DNA of 64,000 bases from Candida dubliniensis CD36. Lineage: Eukaryota; Ascomycota; Pichiomycetes; Serinales; Debaryomycetaceae. The stretch lies in contig NC_012864.1 of the NCBI RefSeq assembly GCF_000026945.1, positions 1,178,001-1,242,000 on the forward strand, in the 5' to 3' direction. Below, piece by piece: positions 9,966-20,043 of the stretch (the first letter of the stretch is position 1; each line of letters opens with the position of its first letter). A model generated the notes under the pieces. The model had not been told where the DNA came from, made no database searches, and saw nothing but the letters and a program-made list of their open reading frames with translations. Position numbers and translations under genes: made by a program.

Positions 9966-11318
9966 TCATAAAACATATAAACAACCATCACTACCCCATT
10001 TCCCCTTAACTATGCTTATGGGCATAAATCCATCGTTGTCCTTCGGTTGCAACTTTTCTTGTTGGCCATTAACAACATTCAAAGTCTTACCAATGGTGTA
10101 TCCTCTGACCAGTAGATTCCCCCACTTATCCTGTAAATTGATTAATTTAATTTCCAACGATTGGGCAATACACCCAACTTTGTTGACTTTGATATTGAAT
10201 TGTCGGTAATCATAGTAATCAGTAAGGATAACAGGACCAACAATATTATAATAACATAATTCTTTCACAACTCTAGCTTGGTGTTGGATTCTAATTGTAT
10301 TCAAATCATACAACGATAATGCAGATTTCTTATTGATTGAAGTGCCAATGTAAATTAACTTTTTGTTATTTTTAAATGGAAATATACCTTTTGTTAACAA
10401 GTATCGTTGAAACCTTTCTATAATGGTATCACTCTCATTGCTAACAAACTGCAATTTCAGTTCTGGGACGGAAATAATTGCCGCATTAGAATCGACTTCG
10501 GAAAACTTGTCACAAATGGTTATGGTGCAATTCAATATTAGCCCCGTCAATAATTTAACAATCAAGTTGGTGATATCCTCGTTGGTCGAATTGCTCAACA
10601 CAATCACCAATTTTGAATTTTTGTAAAGATCTGAATTTGGCAAATGTTTAATTGTAGATGCAACTCCACTGACTACATTCAATTGTGTAAAATCAACAAT
10701 AGATTTTATTCCTTGTGATATTTGATTGTGTAATCTAATGGCAATACCTCTATCCTTCTCTGGTGTATATTTATTAATGAACTCGTAAGAACTTTTTTGC
10801 GGCGAAGATGGGAGGTTTAGCTTAGAAATATCAATGGCATTATCAGAAGTTGGCTTGTCGATATAAAATTCAACAGTCAATTGCTTAACAAATCCAACAA
10901 ACAATACAACCAACCACTTACTATCAATTTTATAGTCCTTAGGGATAGAAATAACTTTGTGTGAACCCAATTGTAAATTTTCAATACAGTAATTAATGTA
11001 TCCAATAGTAATTAAATCATTGTCAATGGTTATACCTCTGTCGCCCTTTTTGGCAAACTGAATCGCTATTCCCCAAATATCATTCAAGTTCCCACTTCTT
11101 AATTTATACGAATCGTATCTAATATCCAACCCGACTCTTATGTGACTGGTTTTGTTGGAATGATAAATCGGCGATTCATTGGATAATCGAGTGGGTTCCA
11201 TAATTGACTGTTCTTGTAAATACAAATCAGGCACATCTTGAAAATAGTGTAATGAGTAGATCCCTAAATATACAAGAGCCAAAAGCCCACATACTATAAC
11301 CAATACATCTTGCGTCAT
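9966..11318 (-). CDS. Membrane-anchored protein with weak resemblance to AMP-binding (acyl-CoA synthetase-like) enzymes
   Basis: 450 residues from the ATG at 11318; the frame extends two codons further only through TTG. A single transmembrane segment lies at residues about 5-25 (VLVIVCGLLALVYLGIYSL). The rest is soluble. The block around LNDIWGIAIQFAKKGDRG and the end KGKWGSDGCLYVL recall the N-terminal start and the late GxWxxDGxLY motif of AMP-forming synthetases. The phosphate-binding loop and the other core motifs are not visible, so it is at best a degenerate, probably non-catalytic member. I do not recognise a named orthologue. Head-to-head with the CDC1/TED1-family gene across 285 bp. 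Confidence 0.6.
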   Translation of the reverse strand: MTQDVLVIVCGLLALVYLGIYSLHYFQDVPDLYLQEQSIMEPTRLSNESPIYHSNKTSHIRVGLDIRYDSYKLRSGNLNDIWGIAIQFAKKGDRGITIDNDLITIGYINYCIENLQLGSHKVISIPKDYKIDSKWLVVLFVGFVKQLTVEFYIDKPTSDNAIDISKLNLPSSPQKSSYEFINKYTPEKDRGIAIRLHNQISQGIKSIVDFTQLNVVSGVASTIKHLPNSDLYKNSKLVIVLSNSTNEDITNLIVKLLTGLILNCTITICDKFSEVDSNAAIISVPELKLQFVSNESDTIIERFQRYLLTKGIFPFKNNKKLIYIGTSINKKSALSLYDLNTIRIQHQARVVKELCYYNIVGPVILTDYYDYRQFNIKVNKVGCIAQSLEIKLINLQDKWGNLLVRGYTIGKTLNVVNGQQEKLQPKDNDGFMPISIVKGKWGSDGCLYVL

Positions 11319-11603
11319 GATCAATTTACTTGTTTGAGAGTGAAAAGAAAAGTGATGAAATTAAAATACATCGTGAAATGATTCGTACCGTATTGGGAGC
11401 ATCGATGCACCTCAGATGACGCGGAACGAGATAAAATGTGGACCAAGACACGACAAAATCTATTCGTGTCACGTTGAACAAAAAAAAAAAAAAACAACAT
11501 GATTGAACAACAACAATAAAGGAAAAAAAAAAAAAAAAAACCCTTCATAATAAACACATTCATTTTTATTTCAATACAATTATATTTGTTAATTATCGCC
11601 CAA

Positions 11604-13052
11604 ATGTTAAAACTTAAGAGCACTCATTTCTTGCTGTTAATACTACTAGCGATATGGGTGTTGACTTTTTATTTACAAGAACGATACTTGACGGCCACAA
11701 CAATTCTGAAATGTCAATGGCCGCAGTTATCCTCCACGCTGTCACAAACAAATATCTTGTTGATTGCTGATCCTCAACTAATAGATAATCACACTTATCC
11801 TGGCCGAAACGAACTATTATTGAAATTGTCAAAACATACTGTTGATACTTATATCAAAAAAAACTATAACGAGTTACTTGATCATTTACAACCCAACTAT
11901 ATAATGTTTCTAGGCGATTTGCTAGATAATGGGAGAGACGCCACAGATGAATATTTTGCTCAAGAATACAATCGATTTAAAAGAATTTTTAGACCACTGG
12001 ATAAAATGCTTTTAAACGTACCAGGAAACCATGATATTGGATTTGGGAATGGTGTGAAAATACCGATGAGGACGCGATTTGAAAAATCGTTTGGTTTGGT
12101 AAATACTATTGTCGATATTGATGGAGTCGATTTTATAATATTAGACACATTAAGCATTTCAAGCTCGGAAGAGGCCATCAACAAACAACTGAAAGACTTT
12201 TTGTACAGTATTGCCCAAGAAAAAGCAAAACCAAGAATACTACTTACACACGTCCCCTTATATAGAGATCCTAGTTTATCATGTGGACCATTAAGGGAAT
12301 CCAAGACATTTGATGTTAATGGATATGGGTACCAGTATAAAAATTCCGTCGAGGAATCATTGTCAAGAGAGATATTGAATCAAATTCAACCCGACATAAC
12401 ATTTACGGGAGATGATCATGATTATTGTGATATTGAACATGAAAATGGATATAGGGAAGTTACAGTCAAATCAATTAGTATGGCAATGGGCAAGAAGTAC
12501 CCAGCGGTACAGTTATTGAGTATTAAAAATAAAGATACCTTCAAAATGGAAACAGACATTTGTTTCTTACAAACCCCATATATCAATGTTGCTAATTATG
12601 TGGTACTCGCAATAGTTTCAAGCATACTCATTTTTTGGTGGAATTTAAAGACCAAACTTGCAAGATACACATATACTTCTATTTTGCCATTGCATGATGT
12701 GGTCAATATTCCATTTGAACACACGAAAAAGCTTCATAGATTTATTAAAGAACAGGATGAAGAACACACGGAACAAAAACATATGGACATTTCCTTACCG
12801 GTTTCTTCCTCATCGAATGCATATTCATTACCCAGTTCCATACCTCAGTACACATTTACACAATCTTCAAGACCACAGTTTGTTACAAAATTCAACAATA
12901 CAAGACTAGGGAAAATATATATACTAAACAAGAGGCGAATCTTTGCGTTTATAAAAAGATACAGTTTGGTCAGTTTTTTCAAACAGAGTTTGATGTTGGG
13001 TATTCTGGTGGTCAGCATTTATTACATAGGATTTGTGTTAACTTTGTATTGA
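11604..13052 (+). CDS. CDC1/TED1-family metallophosphoesterase
   Basis: 482 residues from ATG at 11604 (a TTG lies six codons upstream). An N-terminal transmembrane segment (about 6-24) is followed by a calcineurin-like metallophosphatase domain: IADPQ at 54-58, GDLLDNGR at 104-111, GNHD at 141-144, then LLTHVPLY and GDDHDYC for the remaining metal ligands. Hydrophobic segments recur at about 335-355 and at the C-terminus (LGILVVSIYYIGFVL). Cdc1 and Ted1 act on the ethanolamine phosphates of GPI anchors in the ER/Golgi, with Cdc1 linked to manganese homeostasis. I cannot choose between them. Confidence 0.85.
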   Translation: MLKLKSTHFLLLILLAIWVLTFYLQERYLTATTILKCQWPQLSSTLSQTNILLIADPQLIDNHTYPGRNELLLKLSKHTVDTYIKKNYNELLDHLQPNYIMFLGDLLDNGRDATDEYFAQEYNRFKRIFRPLDKMLLNVPGNHDIGFGNGVKIPMRTRFEKSFGLVNTIVDIDGVDFIILDTLSISSSEEAINKQLKDFLYSIAQEKAKPRILLTHVPLYRDPSLSCGPLRESKTFDVNGYGYQYKNSVEESLSREILNQIQPDITFTGDDHDYCDIEHENGYREVTVKSISMAMGKKYPAVQLLSIKNKDTFKMETDICFLQTPYINVANYVVLAIVSSILIFWWNLKTKLARYTYTSILPLHDVVNIPFEHTKKLHRFIKEQDEEHTEQKHMDISLPVSSSSNAYSLPSSIPQYTFTQSSRPQFVTKFNNTRLGKIYILNKRRIFAFIKRYSLVSFFKQSLMLGILVVSIYYIGFVLTLY

Positions 13053-13259
13053 GAGTAGTGTTGTAGTGGTAACATATCGTGCATGAAAGAGCATTTTTTT
13101 TTTTTTTTGTTTGATGTGATTTTTAACATGGCTGCGGGAAAGAGAAATTACAGGAAAACGTTGATGTTTCAGTTTTCACCCCCCAAAAATGTAGGTAAAA
13201 AAAAAAAAAAAGAGTACACAAATTTCTTCCTTGATACACACCAATATTATCATTCAATC

Positions 13260-14549
13260 ATGGGTTGTGGCGCTAGTGTTCCAATTGATGAAGATGAAAT
13301 TGATCCATTTCTTCAAGATAAACGCATAAATGATGCTATTGAACAAAGTTTACAATTGCGTCAACAAAACTCGAAAAAGGGAGTCAAATTGTTGTTATTG
13401 GGTGCTGGAGAAAGTGGTAAATCGACTGTTTTAAAGCAATTGAAATTATTACATAAAGGTGGGTTTACCCAACAGGAAAGAAGACAATACTCTAATGTTA
13501 TTTGGTGTGATGTTATCCAATCAATGAAAGTTTTAATCATTCAGGCAAGAAAATTGAAAATTAAATTAGATTGTGATCAACCCAATAATCCATTGATTCC
13601 TTATAAGCAGATTATATTACGCAGTGATCCTTTGAAACAAATCGATGCTGATATTGCTGGTGGCACAGATTTCTTGAATGATTTTGTTGTCAAGTATAGT
13701 GAAGAAAACAAAAACAAGAGAAGATTGAAAAGTACTGGGACAACTGATATATGGGGTAAAGACGATGATTCGCATATCAATTCAGATGCAATCAACCAGG
13801 CATTGGAACTGTCGTTGAATAACGATTCTGAACAGTTCACACGTCTTTCCATAGCTGAAGCTATCCATAAATTGTGGAAGTTGGACTCTGGTATCAAAAA
13901 ATGTTTTGACAGATCAAATGAATTTCAATTGGAAGGTAGCGCTGACTATTATTTTGATAATGTTTTCAACTTTGCTGATACAAATTATTTGTCAACTGAT
14001 TTGGATATCTTAAAGGGGAGAATTAAAACTACCGGTATCACCGAGACTGATTTTTTAATTAAATCATTTCAATTTAAAGTGTTAGATGCTGGTGGACAGC
14101 GTTCAGAACGTAAAAAATGGATACATTGTTTTGAGGATATCACTGCTGTTTTATTTGTTTTGGCTATATCTGAATATGATCAAAATTTATTTGAAGACGA
14201 ACGAGTAAATAGAATGCATGAATCTATTGTTTTATTTGATTCACTATGCAACTCTAAATGGTTTGCCAACACTCCGTTCATATTATTTTTGAACAAAATT
14301 GATATTTTTGAAAACAAGATTAAGAAAAATCCGTTAAAGAATTATTTCCCGGACTACAATGGTAAACCGGATGACACCAATGAAGCGATCAAGTTTTTCG
14401 AAACGAATTTTTTGAAAATAAATCAAACTAATAAACCTATTTATGTTCACCGAACGTGTGCTACCGACTCCAAATCAATGAAATTTGTCTTGAGTGCAGT
14501 TACTGATATGATTGTGCAACAAAACTTGAAAAAAAGTGGTATTATGTAG
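13260..14549 (+). CDS. CAG1: G protein alpha subunit of the pheromone pathway (Gpa1 orthologue)
   Basis: 429 residues from the ATG at 13260, which gives MGCGAS, a dual myristoylation/palmitoylation signal. The frame is open 59 codons upstream through homopolymers but that extension is not credible. GTPase motifs: GAGESGKST (48-56), switch II DAGGQRSERKKW, FLNKIDIF and TCATDSKSM. A helical-domain insert of about 100 residues before switch I and the KKSGIM tail mark it as a Gpa1-type alpha subunit. It couples the mating-pheromone receptors to the MAP kinase cascade. Residue 184 is a CTG codon (13809-13811) in an ALE?SLNN context and is read as serine in this clade. Confidence 0.95.
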   Translation: MGCGASVPIDEDEIDPFLQDKRINDAIEQSLQLRQQNSKKGVKLLLLGAGESGKSTVLKQLKLLHKGGFTQQERRQYSNVIWCDVIQSMKVLIIQARKLKIKLDCDQPNNPLIPYKQIILRSDPLKQIDADIAGGTDFLNDFVVKYSEENKNKRRLKSTGTTDIWGKDDDSHINSDAINQALELSLNNDSEQFTRLSIAEAIHKLWKLDSGIKKCFDRSNEFQLEGSADYYFDNVFNFADTNYLSTDLDILKGRIKTTGITETDFLIKSFQFKVLDAGGQRSERKKWIHCFEDITAVLFVLAISEYDQNLFEDERVNRMHESIVLFDSLCNSKWFANTPFILFLNKIDIFENKIKKNPLKNYFPDYNGKPDDTNEAIKFFETNFLKINQTNKPIYVHRTCATDSKSMKFVLSAVTDMIVQQNLKKSGIM

Positions 14550-14639
14550 CTGGGTTTGCCAAAACTTCTTACATAGTTGTACTTTACAATTACTGTTTAT
14601 TTTATTGTTTGTGTTTATATCTATTTGTCGTACACTCGA

Positions 14640-15959
14640 TTACCATCTCATCATGGCCATTTCATTTCTGTTTCTGTTGTAATCCAACAAATCTTCAATC
14701 AAACCTGTACCGGAAATAACAATATCTCTGTCCCAGACCTTGGATTTACCCCATTCCTTAACATCATTGACTTTAATGGCATCAATCTTGTCAAATGCTT
14801 CCCTTAATGATTGTCTGTGGCCCACCAATAAGACCTTTTCAGCGATATCAGAGGTGACAGCAGAGGAATCAGCTAATTCTTTTGCCAAAGCAGTCTTGAC
14901 TTGGGCCTTGGCACGGGCAACTTCAGCTTCGGAAATTGAGATAGATAATCTGTTCCATTCTTTCAATGAAAAGTGGGTGAAATCGTCGATGGTAAATTTG
15001 TCAGCAATTTCGGCATAGTAACCCCAAATACCAGTGTCGGAGAATGATTTAGAGTAGTGGTTGTATGACTCAACAATGTTGTATTCTTGAACAATAGATG
15101 CTAATTTTGGCGAAGTGAATTTGGCAATGGTAGAATGCAAGTAGAAATCACCGTAAATGGCAGCAGCAACTTTGGCCAAATAGTAGTTTGGTGAGTTTAA
15201 GCCTTCACCATGAACAGCAATGGAAATATAAGCTTTTGGCAAAGTGTCGTCTCTCATTCTGACTTCAGAACCCAAGAAAGATGCTGGCTTGATTTCAGGT
15301 TTAACACCTTCGGCAATCTTCAAGTTAGCTTCAATGGCATCGGCTAATTTATCGTGATCAAAATTACCAGAGGCAGCAATGACCGTGTTGTTGTTAACCA
15401 AGTGTTTGGCCAAGTGACGCAAAGAGTCTTGGTTTTCCAAATTTTCAACTGACTCGGTAGTACCCAAAGTTGGCAAAGCCAAAGAATAACCTTGGAAGGC
15501 CGAAGAGTACAAGTGGCTCAAAACTTTGGATCTTGGGTCAGCTTCAACAGCACTAGCTTGAGCAGATAAGTATTGTTTATGTTTTGTCAAGTCGGTTTTT
15601 TCAACAGTATCAACAGCGTTGGAGGCAATGGAAGCAATTAATTTACCGGCTTCAGTGATGTTGTCGTTGGTGGTTTGAGCAATAATACCATTGAATTCTC
15701 TTTCGTTCTTGGCAGTCAACAAACTACCCTTAGCAGATTGTGAGGCTAAAACGTTGGTGGTCAATGCAGAAACACCATTACAGTGTGAATGTTCTGATCT
15801 TGAACCAGCACCGAAAAATAAACCTACTGATGAGGTTTTAGCTGCTGGGTTGGTTTCAGTTGCAACTGTCACACCATTGGACAAAGTAGTGTATTTAATA
15901 CCAGTTGTATATAAACGACGAGATGTCAAACTCTTTAAAGCTGATGATCCACGAATCAT
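14640..15959 (-). CDS. COR1: Cytochrome bc1 complex core subunit 1
   Basis: 439 residues from ATG at 15959. The first about 20 residues (MIRGSSALKSLTSRRLYTTG) form a basic, acid-free mitochondrial presequence. The M16/pitrilysin fold begins with YTTLSNGVTVATE, but the zinc motif HxxEH is absent: the region reads GAGSRSEHSHCNGVSALT. That is normal for fungal Core 1, a structural subunit of complex III, and separates it from the processing peptidase. A CCAAT box at 16110-16114, about 150 bp upstream, would suit Hap-complex control of respiratory genes. Confidence 0.92.
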   Translation of the reverse strand: MIRGSSALKSLTSRRLYTTGIKYTTLSNGVTVATETNPAAKTSSVGLFFGAGSRSEHSHCNGVSALTTNVLASQSAKGSLLTAKNEREFNGIIAQTTNDNITEAGKLIASIASNAVDTVEKTDLTKHKQYLSAQASAVEADPRSKVLSHLYSSAFQGYSLALPTLGTTESVENLENQDSLRHLAKHLVNNNTVIAASGNFDHDKLADAIEANLKIAEGVKPEIKPASFLGSEVRMRDDTLPKAYISIAVHGEGLNSPNYYLAKVAAAIYGDFYLHSTIAKFTSPKLASIVQEYNIVESYNHYSKSFSDTGIWGYYAEIADKFTIDDFTHFSLKEWNRLSISISEAEVARAKAQVKTALAKELADSSAVTSDIAEKVLLVGHRQSLREAFDKIDAIKVNDVKEWGKSKVWDRDIVISGTGLIEDLLDYNRNRNEMAMMRW

Positions 15960-16224
15960 ATTGTTATTGCAAAAAAAATTGTTGTTGAATAGGTGTTGTG
16001 AATGTTTGTCGGTTTGATAAACTGTGAAATTTCCAACCAAACAATTTTTTTTACTCTTAAAGTTTTTTTTTTCTTGGTTTGGCTTCTTCCCTCAATGTAG
16101 AATTTCTAGCCAATTAAAAATTATGAAATTACGCACGCAGAGAAGAATAGAGTAGTGCACTAACCGAGAAATACTTGTGTAACAGAGATATGTATTGGTA
16201 GCGTAAGAAAAACGGGTCTGTGCT

Positions 16225-17175
16225 TTATTGGTTGAAAATATCCTCATTTTCATTATTGGTAATGGTTTTCACTTTTGCATTAATAAAGTCGCCCCTTATG
16301 TTTTGATTATTTACTACTGGAATATTGGAACTTCCTGTGGATAATCTTGCAGCAGACAATGACACGTCATTTAGTACTAGTTTCCAAATCCTGTCTGTGC
16401 CTTTAACTTTATCTGGCGCTATTTCATCATCATTTACAATGTCCGTTGCTTGGATATCTGGAGGGGTAAACGTTTCTATATTTGAAGATATTGTAGCAAC
16501 TGTATCATTCCCTTGGCCCGTGACTTTGGAGAAATTGTTGATGACAAAATCATACAATTTTTCTTTAACATTATGGTTTTTCTTGTTTGTGGAGGATTCT
16601 GGAGAAATCTTTTCAAAAGTGTGGCAATGGCAAGTACAGGGAAAAGACACTGGTGATATAGAGCTTCCAGAAAAATAATCGTCTGTGGTTATCAGCATAT
16701 CCAAAAGTGGTTCAAATTGTTCTATTGGTTCCTGAGCGGTATTGATTTGATTGTAGACAATTTCTTGATGTTGCTCCTCACTTGAAGTGTTGGTAGCCAA
16801 TTCTAATCGGAAAGTCAGAAAATACCCTTCACCAAAATTAGGTTCACTATAGCTTCTCTTGAGTGAATGGTGAGCTTTTACGGAGACATCGTTGATGTAT
16901 TCAAACGAAGTATAGTCTCTTTCATTACAGTTGGCGCAATATTGGGATTCTTCGTATTCATTTTCTAAATGCAAGAAAGGCTTATCATTATTAGTCAAGC
17001 ATGGATCTCTTGGAAACGTTCGCAAGGAAAGTAGTTGTTGGTTTTGTATTCTAGATTGGATTACTCGAGGATTTTTATCAGTACTATAATACCTTTGTCT
17101 GTATGCAACTAGTAAATGATTGAAACGAAACCTCAATTCACGATACTTCTGCAGTATTGATTCCATTTTTAGCAT
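16225..17175 (-). CDS. Uncharacterised protein, low complexity with Cys/His clusters
   Basis: 316 residues from ATG at 17175; a second ATG lies three codons in (17166) and either could be used. No family recognised. The N-terminus is basic and aromatic (RYRELRFRFNHLL...RQRYY). A CANCNERD pair and, further on, CTCHCH give two small cysteine/histidine clusters. The rest is rich in S, T, N and acidic residues and looks disordered. No signal peptide or membrane segment. It lies between COR1 and the mitochondrial ribosomal S7 gene, all on the same strand, but each has its own spacer, so an operon-like link is not implied. Confidence 0.6.
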   Translation of the reverse strand: MLKMESILQKYRELRFRFNHLLVAYRQRYYSTDKNPRVIQSRIQNQQLLSLRTFPRDPCLTNNDKPFLHLENEYEESQYCANCNERDYTSFEYINDVSVKAHHSLKRSYSEPNFGEGYFLTFRLELATNTSSEEQHQEIVYNQINTAQEPIEQFEPLLDMLITTDDYFSGSSISPVSFPCTCHCHTFEKISPESSTNKKNHNVKEKLYDFVINNFSKVTGQGNDTVATISSNIETFTPPDIQATDIVNDDEIAPDKVKGTDRIWKLVLNDVSLSAARLSTGSSNIPVVNNQNIRGDFINAKVKTITNNENEDIFNQ

Positions 17176-17366
17176 GTTAGCCAAAGAAAGACCAATATGG
17201 ATCTAAAAGCAAACTGTTTGTGATGATATTGCAAGAGCTATTTTTTTTTTTTTTTTGGTATTTTTTTTGCAATTTTTTTGTGACAAAACTTTTAGCATAT
17301 CTATAGAACCATTTAGGTAAAAAAAAAAAAAATTATTTACATTGACCTATTTACAAAATGTCTTAC

Positions 17367-18122
17367 TTAAAGATTTATATAAGCTCTTTGTTGTGTAGCT
17401 TGTTTATGCATTTGCGCCTTCTTGTCGTAACCACTAGATTTTCCTTGGTATGCATTTATTATTTCTTCGGCCAATCTGACAGAAAAATCATTTGACTTTC
17501 TAGAGTTTGATGCTTCTAAAATCCATTTAATAGCAAATCTGTTTCTTTGTTTCTCATTTAATGGAATTGGAACAACTCTCTTTTTAGCAACCCCAGTAGA
17601 CATGGTTTTTGTATTCACCAATGGTCCCAATTTATCCAAGGTTTCTCTCAACACTTCAATAGGGTCTTGTCTTAATTTTAATTGAACAATATACAATGCA
17701 CGACTCACAACTTTTTGGGCCCTGGCCTTTTTACCATGTCTCATAATAAGGTTGGTTAAGTTGTCAACAGTTGGATCTGATCGTAATGGGATTTTCTTGT
17801 TGGCATATTTTTTGGTTTCTTCGATTTGGTCAACAGTAGGTTCATATGTCTGTTTTAAAAACTGTTGCGGTTGGCTTAATTGGCCCAAATAGATTTCTTC
17901 AGGAGTTTCATGAGATGTTTTACCCGATTTTAATTGTTTAACGGCATCTATCCAGTTGTCCAAATCTTTTTCGGTAATGGAGTCCTTGTTCAAAGGATAT
18001 ATCTCAGCCAATAATGGTTGTTTGGGGATTTTAGATGTGCTATTAAATCTTACGGGAACACAGGACAATATAGAAGCTCTAGGCACACGAGATGCACCAG
18101 CAAGAGCTCTGATCAACGACAT
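17367..18122 (-). CDS. RSM7: Mitochondrial small ribosomal subunit protein uS7m
   Basis: 251 residues from the ATG at 18122; 33 further upstream codons are open only through a non-ATG start. A basic mitochondrial presequence (MSLIRALAGASRVPRAS...RFNSTS) leads to the S7 domain: DPTVDNLTNLIMRHGKKARA, a signature for the rRNA-binding helix, and GVAKKRVVPIPLNEKQRNRF...SRKSNDFSVRLAEEI. uS7 nucleates assembly of the head of the small subunit. Divergent from the PSY4-like gene across only 147 bp. Confidence 0.9.
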   Translation of the reverse strand: MSLIRALAGASRVPRASILSCVPVRFNSTSKIPKQPLLAEIYPLNKDSITEKDLDNWIDAVKQLKSGKTSHETPEEIYLGQLSQPQQFLKQTYEPTVDQIEETKKYANKKIPLRSDPTVDNLTNLIMRHGKKARAQKVVSRALYIVQLKLRQDPIEVLRETLDKLGPLVNTKTMSTGVAKKRVVPIPLNEKQRNRFAIKWILEASNSRKSNDFSVRLAEEIINAYQGKSSGYDKKAQMHKQATQQRAYINL

Positions 18123-18269
18123 GATGTTGTGGTGTTGTTGAAGTGTGGTCCTTGAGTAAGAAAAGAAGAAAATTTTTCTATTTTTTCTGTTTGCTAGGGT
18201 TAGTCGTGCAGTTACGAACAAAATAAAAATACTCCAACACTGAACACCAGAATAACCAACTCCTTAAAA

Positions 18270-18890
18270 ATGGCCTTTGAACTTCCCAAGTTGGACTCTG
18301 AATTGGAGAATGAATTGCAAATCATCATTCAAAACAAGACATTTGATGCATCAAAGTCACAATTACAATGGAGCGATGGGATATTACCCAAACTTATAAC
18401 GCGATTAAATGAATTGGCGGCACTATCGAAAGACGGAGAACGATTTGGTAATCCCAAAGGAATTGACTTCATAACGGAAATAGAAGCAACCAATGAGACG
18501 ATAACAAACCATTTAGCAAATCAAATGTGCTTGTCACCACCATTCACTATTTATCGACTTGCAGAGTTGATTGCAGATCCCAATAATCAAGGCTACAGCA
18601 TAACCAATAACGAACAGCTATTTAAATATTTCAACTCATTGAAACAAGTGTGCATTGTTTCTTCAAGTGTATCAGAGTTTCCACCAGTCAAAAATGCTGA
18701 TGAGATAAATGGTAATGACAAAAAAGAGAGTTTTGGTTTGGTGGCGGAGAACATGTCACTAGTGGAGATTCCTTGGTTAAAGACATCCAAAAATACACCA
18801 CATATCGCAATTAATGATTCACCACCTCTTAAGCGGAACAAAGAAGAGGAAAATTGTACGGTAACCGAACCTAAAAAAGCTAAAAGCTAA
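18270..18890 (+). CDS. PSY4: Protein phosphatase 4 regulatory subunit 2 (PPP4R2/Psy4 family)
   Basis: 206 residues. The N-terminal helical region ends in the family hallmark PPFTIYRLAELIADP (about 91-105), followed by a short helix pair and VVSS-type end of the core. The acidic C-terminal extension of the family is replaced by a short tail with a basic PLKRNKEEE...PKKAKS stretch that could be a nuclear signal. Psy4 partners the PP4 catalytic subunit Pph3 to dephosphorylate histone H2A and checkpoint kinases during recovery from DNA damage. The family assignment is firm; function in this yeast is an inference. Confidence 0.8.
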   Translation: MAFELPKLDSELENELQIIIQNKTFDASKSQLQWSDGILPKLITRLNELAALSKDGERFGNPKGIDFITEIEATNETITNHLANQMCLSPPFTIYRLAELIADPNNQGYSITNNEQLFKYFNSLKQVCIVSSSVSEFPPVKNADEINGNDKKESFGLVAENMSLVEIPWLKTSKNTPHIAINDSPPLKRNKEEENCTVTEPKKAKS

Positions 18891-18960
18891 AGAGGAAGTA
18901 AACAACTGGATAGGTTTCTTTTATTGTTTAAATTATATAATTTTGGCAAATCTTAACAGG

Positions 18961-19872
18961 CTAAAATCTTCTTGGAGATCTCGAAGGGGACCTTGATCTA
19001 TTTCTACCTCTTGATGGCATATAAGTATCTGTTCTTCTGTTAGTTCCATTTGGCACGTAGCTGTCGGTTCTTCTTGGGGGCCCATTGTAAGGTCTATCGT
19101 GGTATCTTCTTGGTGGGCCTCTTCTAGTTGGCACGTATCTTGGAATGTAATCACTGTTCAACAATGTATGCGAGGCAACTGTATCTCCATCTCTTTGCTC
19201 AAACTCCAATTTCCATTTACCATCTCTTGGTCCTTTATCTTCTTCAAATGTCCATTGGTTTATGGCTTTGACAGGTATATACTCCACATACAATGGAATT
19301 CTTTCTGTAACATATTCTCTTGGTTCCAATGGAGGAGGCAAGGTCTCTCTTTGCTCTTCATTCAACCTCTCCAACTCCTGTTCGTATAATCCCTTTTGTT
19401 CCTCGAAACGCTTAATTTCTTTTTCTTCAAACTCCACTTTCAATCTGTTTTCCTCCTCTTCAGATGGATAGACAGTGTTCAATAGCTTGGAACGCATGTA
19501 TACCGCACCGTGCTCGTTGCTTACCAAAACAATGGCATGAGTTCTGCCCCTGCTTAACCATGCCCTCTCAATTATAAAAGAACCTTCTTCTCTTGCCAAA
19601 TCTCGCAAGTACAGCTGAAAGTGTGAAGCATTGATGGGACGACGTAAGTTACCAATAAACAATGCCCTTGTCTCATGAAACTCGCTGTCGTCTTTCACTT
19701 CGTAACGCACATCGAGATCTTGTTCTGGCTTTGACTCGTACTTTGGATCTGCAACATCAGGCAAGTCAAGGCCAACATAGTCTATTTTTCTTGGAGGCGG
19801 AGGCCTCTGATATTGTGGATAAGGTTGAGGCTCTCTCATAACCACATCTCTATCATATTCCGAATCACTCAT
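18961..19872 (-). CDS. RNA-binding protein with an RRM-like domain and an RG/RS tail
   Basis: 303 residues. After an acidic, proline-rich start (about 1-65), an RRM-like fold runs from ALFIGNLRRPINASHFQLYL (RNP2-like) to THAIVLVSNEHGAVYMRSKL (RNP1-like). A charged coiled helix (EEENRL...EELERLNEEQ) follows, then PPLEPREYVTERIPLYVEYI, a tryptophan-containing block and a C-terminal RG/RS region ending SRGRNRSRSPSRSPRRF. RS tails are typical of splicing or export adaptors. The RRM resembles that of Acinus-type proteins, but I would not name an orthologue. Confidence 0.7.
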   Translation of the reverse strand: MSDSEYDRDVVMREPQPYPQYQRPPPPRKIDYVGLDLPDVADPKYESKPEQDLDVRYEVKDDSEFHETRALFIGNLRRPINASHFQLYLRDLAREEGSFIIERAWLSRGRTHAIVLVSNEHGAVYMRSKLLNTVYPSEEEENRLKVEFEEKEIKRFEEQKGLYEQELERLNEEQRETLPPPLEPREYVTERIPLYVEYIPVKAINQWTFEEDKGPRDGKWKLEFEQRDGDTVASHTLLNSDYIPRYVPTRRGPPRRYHDRPYNGPPRRTDSYVPNGTNRRTDTYMPSRGRNRSRSPSRSPRRF

Positions 19873-20043
19873 GTTTCTAGGTACGGAGATGAAAATGGAA
19901 TTTCAGTTGTTTATTTTGTTTTGTTTTGTTCCGCTTGCAATTTTTTTTTTTTTTGCTGGTTGGGAAAGGAGTGAAAAATGAAATTAGTCCTTGTATGTTA
20001 ATTTTTCAATTACAAATATATATGAACTATATACAGTGAGCTA

